A stretch of DNA of 64,000 nucleotides from Montifringilla adamsi (Eukaryota > Chordata > Aves > Passeriformes > Passeridae). Below, one piece after another: positions 12,201-26,000 of this stretch; within the stretch, counting starts at the first letter, position 1; each line of letters begins with the position of its first letter. The notes under the pieces are model-generated. The model searched no databases, was not told where the DNA came from, and was given only the letters and a program-made list of their open reading frames with translations. The position numbers were made by a program, and so were the translations under genes. The DNA is taken from contig JAGGNK010006892.1 in NCBI GenBank assembly GCA_017590115.1, positions 20,015,228-20,079,227 of the forward strand, written 5' to 3'.

Positions 12201-14899
12201 ACCTTGACATGGTGCTTTTCCCCTTCTTTCAGAGCATTTTCTTAAAATTATATTTCAAATTTATTCTTTAATTAGCTAGAAATTATAGTTTTCATCCAGT
12301 CATGAAATCTTCAAGAGCATGGACAGTTGTATAAATATTTAATGGAAAAATATTTATTCTAGATACATCTTACTGAACCTGAAAATTATGGTGTCTTCCC
12401 ACACTGACCACAACAGGCAGTTAAACTTGTCAGTTTGATTACTTTTCTGTAGGCTATACTGTCCTGCTGTAGCCTCATTTGGGAGTCCAACCATCACAGT
12501 TGCTTGAAGACTTAAATTGAAGATTAGTTAGATGAAGAAAAGCAAGTGACTATGAAATTACTAAACAGTCCGAGAAGAGTAACTGTTGAAGACATTAAGT
12601 GTAATAAACAAATTTTTCACTTTTATTTGGCTTCTGAAAGTCATTAAACTCTTGTATATTGTGGTAGTTCAATTTTAACCTTTGTGTTTTGTTTCAAATT
12701 AAAAACCAAAAAGGCAATTCTAGTCCAAATAATGGGTACAGACTTTGTTGTAACTAGGGTTTTCAGGAATTTGGAACTAAAAGTAGAAATTTTGGCCAAA
12801 AGAGATTGTCGTTTGTTTATTCCAAATTGAATAAATACTTAAATATTTACACAATCTTGAATCCTTTGAATGGGTTCCTGCAGTGCTGCTGCAAGTTCCT
12901 TCTCAGTGATTGGAGCAGGAATGAAAGCTGGAGAGGATAGGGAAAGTGGAACAGCAGAGTCAGCCCAGAGAAGTAGGTTGCTTCATATATTCCAGCAATT
13001 TGCTGTGGTCTCCTCTAATCAGCAATCACCCTTTCTTGTGGTTTTTCTAGACATTACCATGTGCTTCAACATCAGTATTATCCTGTAATCTGTGTGCTTC
13101 TCTACTAAAGCATTGTCATTCCAACAACCCCAGACCTCTGACTGTTTCTGGAATTGAGGCAAGTTCTGAAGTGGTAACTTAATCCTTTTTGCCACTCTGA
13201 ATTCCCTTTGAGTATTGGTGTCACTTAGATGAAGGGGAGAGATGATTGCTCCGGCTAACATCATGGGAATTGCAGAATACTGAACAAGCATGAAGCTATT
13301 TGAAGGAGAGTAGGGCTGTGTGAGCAAAGATGGGGAGAATTCTAGTCTGGTGAATTTTTCAATACTCTGTGGAAACAGCTTCTCTGTGGCTTTGTTGCAG
13401 AGAAATGTAGTACATTAATAGCAAGAAAATAGATTCCTATATCTATGTTTACATAGTATTAGACTAGTTTACACCATTAATTCCTTTTGCTTAAATAGAA
13501 ATTGTCTGCTTTCTCTAGATTGCATGCACTTGATAGTAAACTCACAGGATGAAAGAGCTGAATTCATTCAGAATAGTTGACTAGGCAGAAATTTCAAGGC
13601 CAGAATGAATACAGTAAACAAGGATGAAATATGTAGCTAAAGAAAGGCTGTCTGTTCAGTTTGAATGACATATATAGGTAAGGTTTTAGCTGATCAAGCT
13701 TCTAGAAAATGATGCATGTGCAAAAGGCAGTTTGAATGCTTGAAATGTTGCTTTTTTAAAAAAAAAATGGAGCTTTCACCATGCATGTCTTCAATCTTTT
13801 CTTTCTTCTTTGAGATTAGAAAGCTTTCCCAGAGTAAATTTTTTTGGTTTGTTCAGTACTATTTCTTCAATTTAATCTAGGGAAAAAGATGAAACAATCC
13901 CAGTCTAAGCAATGATATTATAAATACTCTATTAATTATAGAAAAGAAGGGGTGGGTTGCATGATTGCAAGAGAATGTAAGCAATATTTATCTTTCATTT
14001 TGTTCTCTAGTGCATATGTTAGAGTCTGCGAGACATTCTGCTTTATAGAGGAAATGGAAGTCTAATGCTCCAGTGTGTTTATGTGTCTTGTTTCATTGTG
14101 GCTTTCACGTCCATTTCTTACTAGAGAGAAAATGTGGTTTGAGTTTAGGTGTATGTCAGCCATACTTTGTGTTTAACAGACTGTGACCTTGAAATAGTGG
14201 TAATTATTAGATGTTATGTAGGCAGATTTTTTTCATAAGCTGCAGCCTGAACACCAGGAGTACAATGCTAGAATTGTTCTACTGAAATTTATCTTTTGTG
14301 TGCACACTTGCGCATGCACACCAGTCAAAACAGCGGAGGTTTCTGTTCAAGAAAGGTTTACAATAATAAACATAGTATTAAAAAATGTGTAATAGTGCCA
14401 TCTGCTGACCCCTGTCATAGCATAACTAAATTGTATGAGTGGGCACTGGAAATGTTGCTGCAGAAGGTTGACCTAAACTGAGAAATGAGCCAAATCTGGT
14501 GAGAGAAGTTGATAAATTTTGAGCTTATGCTAATATAATGAAAATCAAAGGCAAATAAAAATGGAAGTGAACATTGATCGCAACAAGAATTGAGAATTTT
14601 TGTGTGCATGTGTTGACAAATTATGAAATTTCTAAATAACTAAAGTCAATCTGATGTTTTCTTGCTGTTCAGAAATTTTTTATTTTGTTGTGGCAGTCAA
14701 CATAAAGAGTTTTGCTGTCACTTGATGCAACAGTTGCATCTAGAAAATTCATCCAGCATAATGGCATATAGAAATTTAGAGCTAGAAGAGAAGAAGCTGA
14801 TAAGACTTTGATTCAATGGCAGTGTATTCTTCAAATGTCTCATGTTGGTCACATGGCCACCTTTATTAAAGACTCATTTGAGCCATCATAAGATGTTGG
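6216..14899. other. Long intronic stretch, no gene seen
   Basis: 8.7 kb of AT-rich DNA. I found no splice-flanked frame resembling a known protein, no tRNA-like cloverleaf that I could recognise and no clear CR1. Short T runs (for example near 6577, 7472 and 8920) and a G-rich run near 9880-9890 are the only low-complexity marks. Open frames of 60-102 codons occur on both strands without protein similarity and are at chance level. Confidence 0.55.
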
Positions 14900-15349
14900 A
14901 GTGGATCCAGAAAAGATTCATAATGATGATCAGAAGGCTGGAGCCTCTCCTCTGAAGACAGGCTAAGATAGTTGAGATTGTTCAGCCTGGATGGGAAAAG
15001 GCTCAGGGAGACCTGGAGCAGCCTTCCAGTACATAAAGGGGCCTGAAAGAGAGCTGGAGAGGAACTTGTTACAAAGGTGAGCAGTGATAGGACAACTCTA
15101 CTTAAAGAGGGTAGGTTTTAGATTAGATATTATAAAGAATACCTTCACTGTTAGGATGATGAGACACTGGCACAGGTTACTCAGAGAGTTGCACCATCCT
15201 TGGAAGTGTTCAAGGCCAGGCTGGATGGGGCTTTGAGCAGTCTGGTCTAGTGGGAGGTGTTCCTGCCCATGGCAGGGTACTAGAACACTTAGAGACTAGC
15301 TGGTCTTTAAGGTCCCCTCCAACCCAAACCATTCTATGATTCTATGATT
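14900..15349 (+). mobile_element. CR1 LINE 3' end, complete terminus
   Basis: Starts within the CR1 segment gtggatccagaaaag, runs through gagacactggcacagg and ggccaggctggatgggg, and ends in attctatgattctatgatt, two tandem copies of the CR1 terminal octamer. This 3' signature is the clearest avian-type repeat mark in the window. Non-coding as it stands. Confidence 0.92.
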
Positions 15350-16181
15350 GTCAACATCTTATGGCCATGTTACCTCTGTCCTGCTTCTATCCTGAGCACC
15401 TTTCTTGAGGCTTTCATTGTAGCATGCCTGCTGTTAGAGGAACTTCATGTAAAGCTCTCACAATTATATAGAAATGTATTCCAGTTGCAATACATTGGAA
15501 CCTCTTGGGTTGAGGAATAAACTGGAGGGGCATTCTTAAAAGTATTTGGGTGCAATATCTGAAAGAACAAGGATCTTGGCAATGAAGCTGACATCAGATT
15601 TTTCCAAGTCCTGAAAACTGACTAGAAGCCTGGATTGTGAAGATTACTGCAGGTCTTTTTGTACATGTTTGGAAAGAGATACAATATTCAGTATTAGGTC
15701 GAGCATTTATATTGGCATTGTTTTTTATCAACATGTAACAATAAATGGTTATAGTTGCAATCTTTCATGTAATTAGAAAAGCTTTTGAGACAATTATATT
15801 AGCCAAAGTTGATCTTCCTTGATATTACACCATAGTAAAATCAATAGAGTGCTATAGTACTCTAAAAAAATATGAGCAAAGTAGCTGACAACCTTCTTGA
15901 TTTTTAAAATTACTTTAAAAAAATAATTGTTTATGACACTTTTACTTCAACATATGACAAGAATTTCCACAAAGTCATTTTGGATAAGAAAACCTGAATC
16001 TGTAATATACCAGTAATTAGTGCCTTTCAGCAATATCCATTTTATTTTGTTACTGGTTTTGTGACTGTTCCTTTTATTGCAAACATGAGAGGTTTTATAT
16101 TTAATTTTTACTTTGCATGTTTAGATACTGGATCTTGTACTTAGATTCTATATGAATAAGACAAAGAATTATCATATATTT
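15350..16181. other. Intronic sequence between two CR1 copies
   Basis: About 830 bp of AT-rich DNA with no supported gene or nameable repeat. Confidence 0.6.
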
Positions 16182-17486
16182 TCCTCCAATCTTCAAGAAT
16201 GGCAAGAAGGATCTGTGGGTCTGCAGCTTCACCTCAGTCCCTGGGAGGGTGATGGACCTCATGAAGGTGGAGAAAGTCATCAGGAGCAGCCAGCATAGCT
16301 TGACCAGGGGGAAGTCGTGCTTGTCCTACCCAGTAACATTCTATGATGAAATCAGTAGGTGAGGGAAGAGCAGTGGATTTTGTCTATATCTGAACTTCAC
16401 TGAGGCTTTCAACACTGTCTCCTGCAAGATCCTCATAGGAGTGCTGTTGATAGCATTCCTATGAGCATAGATACTGAGATGGCTTGAAACCCAGCTGCAT
16501 GGCTGCCCCAGAGAGTGGAGATCAGTGGCTTGCAATCTATCATAAGGCCAGCTACTAGCAGTGTACCCCAAGGGTCAATACTGGGTCCAGTCCAGCATCT
16601 TCATTAATGATCGTGATGATGGGACAGAGTATACCCTTAAGCAAGTTTGCAGGTGTGTGGCTGATACCCCAGAAGGTCATGCTGCTATGGATAAGTTGAA
16701 ATGGGCTGACAGGAACCTCATGGTGTTCAAAAAGGGGAACTGCAAAATAATGCACCTGTGGAAGAGCAACCCCATACTCTAATGTGTTGCAGGGGGAAAT
16801 CAAATGGAAATGATCTTCTCAAAAAGGCCCTGAGGCTTCTGGTGAACACCGAGTTGAACATGAGCCAGCAATGTGACCTTGCAGCAAAGAAGGCAAATGC
16901 TACCCTGAGCTGCATTAAGTAAATTACTGCCAGCAGGTCGAGCCTGTTGATCCTTGTCCATTATTCAGCACTGGTGAAGTCACACCTTGAGTTCTGTGTC
17001 TGGTGTTGGACACCCCAGTACAGAAGAGACTTAACTGGAGAGAGTATAATAAGGGACCAATAAAATCATGAAGGAACTAGAATCTCTCTCCTATGACTAA
17101 AATCTGAGACAGCTGCTATCTTTCATCCTGGAGAAGCCTGAGAAGGGGTCTTATTAATGCATATAAATACCTGATTAGAGAGTATATAGAGGATGCAGAA
17201 GGTCTTTTTTCAGCAGTGCCCAGTGACAGGTCCAGAGAGACAATAGGCATAAACGGAAACACAGGAAATTTCTCCTGAACTTCAAGAATTTATTTATTTT
17301 TTAATTTTGAGGGTGACAGACTACTGGTACAGGTGCTCCAGAGAGGTGGTGGAGTCTCTCACCTCATGGATAGTCAGGAAGTGTCTGGACATGATCCTGG
17401 CCAACCTGTTCTAGGTAGCTTTGCTTGAGCAGGGGGCCTAGCCTGACTGTCCAACTTTCAGCCTAAAGCATTTTGTGATTCTTTGA
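16182..17486 (+). mobile_element. CR1 LINE, 5'-truncated and heavily decayed
   Basis: Opens with a region translating as PPIFKNGKKD, the CR1 block preceding the PGNYRPVSLT-type motif, and continues through the reverse-transcriptase palm to a 3' end near cattttgtgattctttgat. The catalytic FADD site (around 16647) is destroyed by substitutions and extra bases. Open frames on both strands within 16341-16915 are remnants or shadows. An AT-rich patch at about 17285-17306 interrupts the match. Confidence 0.85.
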
Positions 17487-19259
17487 TATACCTTTGAATT
17501 TTTAATAATGAACTAACAAAATAGGTGTAACTTGTAACCGTGCTACTTTTAGCAGCTCAGAAGGAAGACTTCTTTAGATTACCTTGCTTCTTGCTTAAAT
17601 GTTTTTTAACCAAGTCATTGAGGTACTATTTTGTTTTAAATTTTTTGGCTTTTGGTGGTGTTAATCTGGGATGATGTAGCTGTAAAACAAATATAAAAAC
17701 AATTCACATCCCCAAACACCTCCAAATCCAGCAGTCCTAACAAATCTTGAAGAGATGCTTTGAAATAGAGCAATTTACATTCTCACTTAAGTCCTTAAGT
17801 GATAGCCTTGTGGTTGTGAAAAATTGCAAAAGTTCAGTGAAGACCAGTTTTCTAGGTGGCACTGTCTCTGCTGTCCCTGTGATCACTTCTGTGTATCTTC
17901 ATAGCATACAAATCTATACGTGATGAACTGAATAGTTCTTTGGATTTCACCTACTAAGTTACCAAAATTTTTACCATCAGGAAGGTTACTTAGACAGCTG
18001 ACATGTAGATATTTAAATTAAGAGCATGTTTAAACTATGCTGGAGATCCAGCTGGCATACCTGTAAGACCTCAAAGTTCTTCCATATTTCTTCTCTTCTG
18101 GAAGATATGCCCATCCAGGTTTCTGAGTGATCTCCAGTTGACTTTGCCGAACAGTCCCATTTTTAAACAATTTTTTTTTTATTTGGTGTGCCTGGATACT
18201 GTTCAGAGTTTTTTCTATTTATCTTTTCCAAGTTCTTTTATATTTCTAGAGAATCACAGATTTCCCTTTCACTTCTATGGCATTTAACTATTTTTTTTTT
18301 CTTTTAGTACATATTTTTTATAGTAAAGAGGGTAAAATTTGTCTCCCTGTTCTTTTTATTTCTATCTTGTTTGAAAATTTATGCTCTTGTATTTTTTCTT
18401 TTTCTTTTGAATTCTTTTTCTCTTTCACTCTCTAACATTGTTAAAATTGTTTTAATTAAATGTCTTTCTATTTCCTTTCTTAACCAAAGTGCTGAGACAC
18501 CTTTGTAATCTTGTCTCTGAGGTATTAAAAGTACATTCTTCAAACTTCACTGCTTTGTCCAAATTTGTTCTACTTATTCTGGTCATATTTTACACTGTTT
18601 TCTGTCCATTTAGTGATCTTATTTTGATTTTTCTCTTTGAATGTAAACTCAGTTTAATAAGAAATCAGTTGGTGATGAACCCCCTTGTTCATTGACTGTC
18701 TGCCTGGCATGCTGCTATTAATACAACTGGACTTTTATTCTTATTAGCCCCTTCTGGTTTTTTAGAGTACTGTGTTATTTTCTTCCGAGTATTGTAAAAG
18801 CAGTACTGACTTCTTTTTAAAATACACAATTGATGTCTGGCTTGCAGAACACTTCATAGGGAGACTTGAGGTCTTTTCTTTAGTCTAAACTATATTTTAA
18901 GATTTAAAGAGAATTTTATGTTTTCCTGCAATTAAAAAAAAACAAACCCAGCAACTAAACAACTTATATTTGATTATAATGGAGGTTTTGTGGTAAAAGC
19001 CTCAGCTATCAGATAAAGGCTAATTAGATGAATTACAGGTGATAATAAAGAAATCTGCCCTATCTTTACCAATACCTGCCTGAAAGGGCAGCCTGATGGG
19101 AGTTTTAAAAAATGTGATTTCCTCTCTCCTGCCCCCTTCCTATTTTTCTCTTATTTTTGACAGCAGTAAGCTCAGTCTCCTGGAGCCAAGGATGTGCTGA
19201 CTTGTGGCCCCAATACATGTGTTGGAAAAGAGACTTTAAAGACTGATGTGCTTCAGTTT

Positions 19260-19290
19260 TGGGGGGGTAGGTGGGTAGGATTTGAGGGGC
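19260..19290 (+). other. G-rich run, possible G-quadruplex former
   Basis: A block of seven or more G is followed by GG, GGG, GG and then GGGG within about 30 nt on the + (sense) strand. The G spacing would allow a two- or three-layer quadruplex in the NBEA pre-mRNA. This is a sequence-pattern call only. Confidence 0.4.
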
Positions 19291-19961
19291 TTCTTTTTGT
19301 TGTGCTTTCAGTAATGCTAATTGTTTGATAGTTGCATTGTAATTTGCGTTTAGCTTTGGCCTGTGGCTCTGGTATCACTGCTTTTTGCTTTCAGGTTTGC
19401 CTTTCTCTGCACTTAATTTTCAGTTGTAATTCCTTGTTGCTGGGGGAATCTGGGTCTGTAGTAGCTCTTGCTATTTTACTGTCTTACAATGGGTGTAAGT
19501 GCTCACAACACAGTAGGTTTTCTAAGTTTTTTACTTTTGCTCTCCAGTGAATTTTTAGGTGTCATAACTTAATTTACCTGTTTTCCAAAATCCAATAGCT
19601 AGCTAGAACTGTAAAATTTCCATGAATTATTATATTTATTACTCATCTGTGAAGATATGTTTTTTTTTGGAACACAGCCTTAAAAATTATGAATGTATTT
19701 TATTTATAAAGGTGGAAGTTATGTTTTTTCAAGGAGTTTTAAGATGTGGTTGTTGCTCTTTGTGAGTTTTTTTTTTAATGTTAACTGAGTTCAGATGCCT
19801 TAAGGGAATTGCATCAGAATGCCATGGGATTTCACATTTACATAGCTTAAAGAATAGTGTAAACCTTGTTGCTTCCAAATTTTTCAGATTTTTTTTTTGT
19901 GTTTCTTTACCATTAGGTATCACTGAATACTTCTATACTGTTACTTGTATTGCTAGAGAGA

Positions 19962-19996
19962 AATAAAAGCACCATAAAATTAAAAAAAAAAAAAAA
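19962..19996 (+). promoter_or_regulatory. AATAAA followed by A15
   Basis: AATAAA at 19962-19967 is followed 14 nt later by 15 consecutive A (19982-19996). That arrangement is expected at the 3' end of a reverse-transcribed polyadenylated RNA, or could be a chance intronic polyadenylation-like signal. The sequence after the A tract (taggattgg) loosely resembles sequence near 19275 (taggatttg), a weak hint of target-site duplication. Confidence 0.4.
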
Positions 19997-20353
19997 TAGG
20001 ATTGGACCTCTATTGTTTGTTACAGGTTTTTGGTTTTTTTCCTTGTCTCTTGCATATTTTCCAGGCACTTCACTCTAAGTCTAGCAAAACAGACAAAAAA
20101 AAGTCTTTAGGCCTAAATAGTTTTGCCACTGCCTGGTATGCCATAAATATGAGAAAAGGGCTGGTCATGCATACTAGAGTGTGAAAACAAAGAGGGTTAA
20201 CTACCAGTATCTAGCTATTGCCTAATGCCTTCACCACTGTCATGCTTTGGTTGGATGGACTTGCCTACTCATGGAGCTTGGAGCTGCCTTTTCCAATTCT
20301 TGTTCTCTATCTTTTATGGGGTTTTTTTTCCCTCTCTTTTTTCATTTTGTCTC

Positions 20354-20379
20354 TTTTTTTTTTTTTTTTTTTTTTTTTT
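20354..20379. repeat. T26 homopolymer
   Basis: Uninterrupted run of 26 T in the intron. No retrocopy body is recognised next to it. Confidence 0.9.
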
Positions 20380-22393
20380 GGCAATACTAAAAAATGAAAT
20401 ATAATCTCTACATGTTTTTTTTCAATGCACTTGTATTTGACAAGTGTTTATGAGCATTTGTGTAGACCTTCCAAAAGTCTCAGACTAACAAGTCCTGATT
20501 GATAAAATTTGCACTCCTGTTCCATGGTCTGTGTGGAACAGTAAATGTTTTATTGGTGAAGAGACTTCTTAAGGCACTACTGAAAGAATATAGATTCAGA
20601 AATGTGCATGTGCATGGTTTCCAGATGGATAGTTTTTATAGAAGGACAAAATCTTGAATACCTTATGAAGTGTGTTCTTCTTTGAGGGAATCCTCTTTCT
20701 TTAGGCAATTTCTTTGAATAAAGGCTTGCTTCCTCACTAGCATGCTAGGCTAAGCAAAAGCTTTTTTCACTATATTTGGAATCTCAAAAAAGAGATTACT
20801 GGTATTACTTTTTCTTTTTCAATACAGAAAATGTACTGAAGTTAAATGAAATTCAGAGTTGACTCAAAAATCTGTTTAATGCAAATATTTGGAAAATAAT
20901 ATTTCTAATACAAAGCTACAGTAATACATTTTCATTGAGGAATCAAAATGATTGATGGTTTGACATTAAAATTTCTTTCATCCTTGAAGTGTTTCTCTTT
21001 CCAGATTTGTTAAAAGCTGTTACAAAGGAAATATTTGTAATAATTTTGTTTAGTAATGCATGACAGTCTCTATGTAAATAGTTTTCTAACCTATGAAAAT
21101 TTGTGCATAAATTTGAGTGCATAAAAACTTTTAGTTTTTCAGCATTGTGTGTGCACAGAGAAGGGAGTCAGAAAGAAGCCAGCTGGGCCTGGGCAAAAGG
21201 CAGATTGTGTATCTCTGGTTGCGTTACAGCAAGGTCATTTGGAACAGGCACAGAGCAATGAGACACAAAAGCCTGTGGGATGTTAGAGGGTCTTTTGTTA
21301 ATGCTTAATAAGCGTAATGTAAGGGCAACTGACAGTGGAAGCAGGTGGAAATGCTGAATGTAATTACAAACACAGATCTGAGAACTGCCATTGGTAAAAG
21401 TGAATGAATAAACTGAGAACATGAATATTTTACTTTATAGGTTTTACCATGAGATTTTTAAAGTCTACTTTGGAGAAAATAGAGGGAATGCTAAAACAAC
21501 AAATATTTATGCCCTTCAGCTGAAGTCACTTAGTATCTAGGATCTGTGTATGCAATGTTGAGTGTGCTTTGCAGTTCTATATGGTATGCATGCAACTTTA
21601 CTGTACTCTAATTTACAAATTCCTAGCAAATACTCAACGAATAAGGCACACATTATTATAATAGCACAGGCTGGTTTTGTGTCTGAAAAATCTACCACTA
21701 GCTACTTAAATAAACCCAAGAAACCAGGCTCAATAGTTAAAACCTTTTGCCAGCAGTTTCTGCCATCAGCAATTTAAAATGTCTTTCATTGAAAAAACAG
21801 TTTACTTTGATATGACATTTCTCTAAATAAAATAGAATCATTGTGTTATCATACTGAAAATAGTTTTAGACAAGATTATGGGATTCTCTCTAATTTTTGA
21901 AGACAAAAATTAACCATCTCAGTTCTGGTTCTCTGGACATGTCTCTACAAATAGTCATAGTACTGCTTCTACTTCTTTTCCTTAACTCTTATATTAGCTT
22001 CAGATAGTGTTCTCACTTTGTGCCTTTACTTGATTTCCTTTTTTCCTCCAAGTATTATGTCTCTAATGCAGAAAAGTATTTGAGGTGAAGTGAGCCAGTT
22101 TTCATAGAGGGATTGGCTCAAGTCCTTGTCCCCTTAATCAACCACACCTTCTAATCTGATACTGCATACAGATTTACAGTTAGTATGAAAATGGGTTAGG
22201 CACTGCTGAGATTTTAAGGTGGCTCTTTTCTCCATTGCTAATCCAATTTTCCTTATAGTTAACAAGTCAAAGCCTGAGGTGTCCTTGTATGTTGCACCTT
22301 CTGATCGGGTGGGTTTTTTCCTTACAGAACCCTGGGTAAACTGCATTGCTCTCCTTGTCTAATAAGGTGTTGTGAGCAAAGCCATCTTTATTT

Positions 22394-22418
22394 GTTGGGG
22401 TTTTTTTGGGTTTTTTTT
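22394..22418. repeat. T/G simple tract
   Basis: Alternating GGGG, T7, GGG and T8 blocks, complementary in style to the A/C tracts at 3153-3290 and 36597-36660. Confidence 0.8.
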
Positions 22419-22489
22419 ACTTAATTCATTGCCAGTTAACACAACCTTTGGTCACTGATTTGAGTACTGGGGAGAACTAAATAATCAAA

Positions 22490-23040
22490 CACTTAGCCAA
22501 GCACTGTCTTCCATCTGTGCCAGGTTGGAGGCGAGTGGAATGCCTCTCCTCCTTCCAGCCCCAGCTTGCCTTATTGTCCCTGTGTGTGGTTGTGGGTTCC
22601 TCCAGCAGGCACTGGGCAGCACAGTCGGGGCCATTTGCATTGCAGTACCCATCTGACATTGCTTGCTTCTCAGCTATGTTCTCCACTGTGCTTCGCTTGC
22701 TCATTTTTTCCTGCAGCTCTTTGCTTATTTATAATTTCCCCCTGCCACACAGAGCTTCTTCAGGCTTTTCCTCAATGGCAGTGGCTTTGGTTGCTGCTGC
22801 TTTGATGGGACTCACCTGCTGGTCCTGGGGGAGGCATATGCCTGCTGGAATGGGATGTTCCTCATCCCAAGAGCGTGTTGGTGTGCACTGCCCCTGTGGC
22901 TGCTGCCTCAAGCGTACAAAGCACTGAGCAGAGGCACAACATCCTGCTCGGGGTGGGTCTGTCTGGGTGCTGCAGTTAGTCACAGCAGTTTGGGGAATGG
23001 CTGGAAATGGCAGTGACAAGACCAGGGCAGCTCACATCCA
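22490..23040. other. GC-richer patch of unknown nature
   Basis: About 550 bp visibly richer in G and C than the flanking intron. It contains a 136-codon + frame (22517-22927) and two minus frames (75 and 96 codons), none of which resembles a protein I recognise or has convincing start context or codon bias. Overlapping open frames on both strands are expected from the raised GC content. It could be a regulatory element, an old repeat or a decayed exon. Confidence 0.35.
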
Positions 23041-26000
23041 CTCCTACCTTTCCATACCAAAACTTGGAGAACCTGTAGTGAATATATAGGAAAAATAGCT
23101 TCCTGTAAAGTAGCAACACTTCCTTTAGGTCCTGAATTTCTGGATTAGAAAACTTTAAGTGGTGGACTGAAAGGCATGTGTTGTGTTTTCATTCAAAATT
23201 CTAATAATTATTTTGTGAAAATAAAATTATATATTGATATAGACATTGTAGATCAGAAACAAGATTTTGACTAATCTATATCTATTTATAAAAAGGTAAA
23301 AATAATAATAATTTTTTAAAAAAACCAAAAAAACCTACGTGCTGAAGGAATAGCCTAGACATAGCCTAGACATAACCATTTTTTCAGATAAGAGCCTGAG
23401 GATTTCTTTTGTATTGGGAATAAAAAGTAAGCTTATGAACAAGGAATAGCTAATGAAGAAGATCTTGGAAACCAGTATACAGGTAAAATCTGGCATTTAT
23501 GTATAGGACAGTCCACATAAACCTCCTAATTTCTTACTTGTATTTCCATGCATGTTTTTATACACTGCTTTTACATATATTACCTCTGTTCAATAATTAG
23601 AGAGATTTCAGTGATTCTTCTGGTGCATTTTTAGGAAAACTGCTTCCTAGTTCAACAAGTGAATGCAAAAAGAAAGCTTTTTAAGCATTCATTCAGAAAA
23701 TAATAGAACTTAAAAGTTAAAACATTATATTTGGGTTTGTGAACAAATTTTGAATACTATCATTTAGCTGTATTCACAGAACAAAAATAACTTGCATAAT
23801 TAAAGAAAAATGGGGAGGATAATGTGAAGAAGAAAGAACAGTGAATTAGGAAGGAAGAAGATAAGGACATTTTTAAGTATGAGCAAGGGGAGGAGAGACT
23901 AAAAAGAGGATCTCCTTTATATCTTTGTTAAGATTACATGAAAGAAAAGTACTTGACAATTAGCAATTTGGCAAAATTAGATGGAATTAAGCCTTTGTAT
24001 TTACTGGGCTCAGATGAGCAAGGAACTCTGGGATGCAACTGTCTTTCTAAAGACTTAAGTGTGAGAGTGTTTTTTCCATGTTTATTTTCTTGGAAGGTAG
24101 CTTGAGTGCTGCTTAGGCGAACAAGTTTTTCAATATGCATTTTTTAAGGTTTCTTTGTTGTTAAAAGAATGATAAAATTCTAAAAATAAGTGGTTCTTAA
24201 GTTCCTCCCAACTCTTTCTCTCTTTTTCACCTCCTTCTACTTTCTAATATTTTTGCATCAATTATTTTAAAATGTACGCACATGTAAATTTATCTCTAAC
24301 AATACATATATTGCACATTTTAAACTTTATTTCAATTTTACTTTTATTCCCTGGTATGAGTAAAACTTCTTTTTCTTTTTTTCTCCTGTCTACTTGCCTT
24401 CAAAAGTAATTTGTTTTATATCTGTGAGAGAATATCTTGCAGAAAATGACATGGAGCTCAGTCAAATGAACTTATCAAAAGAGATGAGGTGTGACTTGAT
24501 CTGAAGTGTGTAGGGACTTCTTTGTTGTAAGATTTCTGCAATAAAAGTCTTGTTAATTTAGAAGAAACATCAGAAGAACAAATGGCTAAAAACTGCATGG
24601 GCAAACTAAAAATATTTACATTTTTAATAGAATGAAAATCACTGCAAGGATTTACCCAGGAGATAGTAAAATATCCTTGTCTTTTTGTTGCACATTTTTA
24701 AATAAAGATTTTGGATTTGTTTATGTGGGCTTTTCCAGATCTAAGCATAGGCAATCCCGTGTTACTTTTTGGAAGAAATTTATAATTTGCTTAAATTTGA
24801 ATACAACATCAAAAATATATTCTGACAACTAAACAACTGAATCTTGGAACACCGTTCAGAGAAGAGCAGGTTAGCATTTTGCAAGGAAGTAACTTAGGGG
24901 ATGCAAACATTTTTCTCCATTGTCTTTTTTTCAGTCCCACAGATATTTATTGGTGAAATAACTGTATTTAATATCAGCATCAGGCCCTTAACCCAGGGTT
25001 CAGAATCACATTTGAAAGGGAGTTTTCTGAGCATTACAGTATAACCATCATGTAAATGGAGGTCTGAGTGTGTTTGTAATCAAGCTTTCATGTGGAAGTA
25101 AACATTGCGTTACACTAATTGCTTTTGTTAGGCGTCTGCATCTGGCTAGGTCAACTTTTACTCACTGCCTCTGCTTTTGTTCTTAATGTCTTTGTTGTAG
25201 AGTAGTAGAACTTAAGTCTTGTGTTTCCTTCAACTGTAGATATTTGTGAACCATATTGTGACATAAGGTATTTTTTCCTTGTGTCCTCCCATCTGATAAA
25301 GCCATGGTCTCAGTGAGCAATTTTGTATGATAAGTGCCATGGTATTCCCACTTCTGTATGCAGGAATCAGAGCAAACCATTTTTTACAGTGGATAGACTT
25401 TTTAATCACCTGTCCTTCTAGTCAGAAACCTTTTTCATGTCAAAGGGGCATAAAATAAAATAATGGGATTAAAAGAACATAATCTTTCAAGGTGGAAGAC
25501 ATGCAGCAAAAAGTGCTTGTATGAGGGCTCTTGATATGGAGTGGCATTAGTTATATATTTAGATAAAGTTTCATCAGTAAGAAAGCTTTAATATATTTTT
25601 CTTTAAAAAATTGCCAAAAACTCCCCTAATTATTAATAATTTCTACCAATTTTGTAAAGCCATCTTATAGTTTCAGAATTTAATTACCAAATTTGTGATC
25701 AAATAAAGTGATTCTGTGAATCAAATGTATTCAGATATATGTTTCTATTTGAGTGTTTCTTCAGCGTGATGGTTGACACATGGAATAGCCAAAAAATTTA
25801 AAAGATAACTGGGTATAACTGGACTTGTTAATTGCACCAAGTTTGCTAAGTTTCATCAGAACTGATTTTTTACTGTAGTGGTAGCTTTGGCTGAATCTGT
25901 ACACCAGTCTCTGAAGCTTGTGTTAAAGTACAGAAAGTAACCTAGTTTCTCATCTCCCTCGCATAATGGAAACACAAAGTAAAGGCCTTTTATAAGCGTA

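Noticed and set aside
22517..22927. 136-codon + frame, longest in the window
   Set aside because: Lies in a GC-rich patch that is also open on the minus strand; no recognisable domain, cysteine- and serine-rich chance-like composition, no splice or promoter context.
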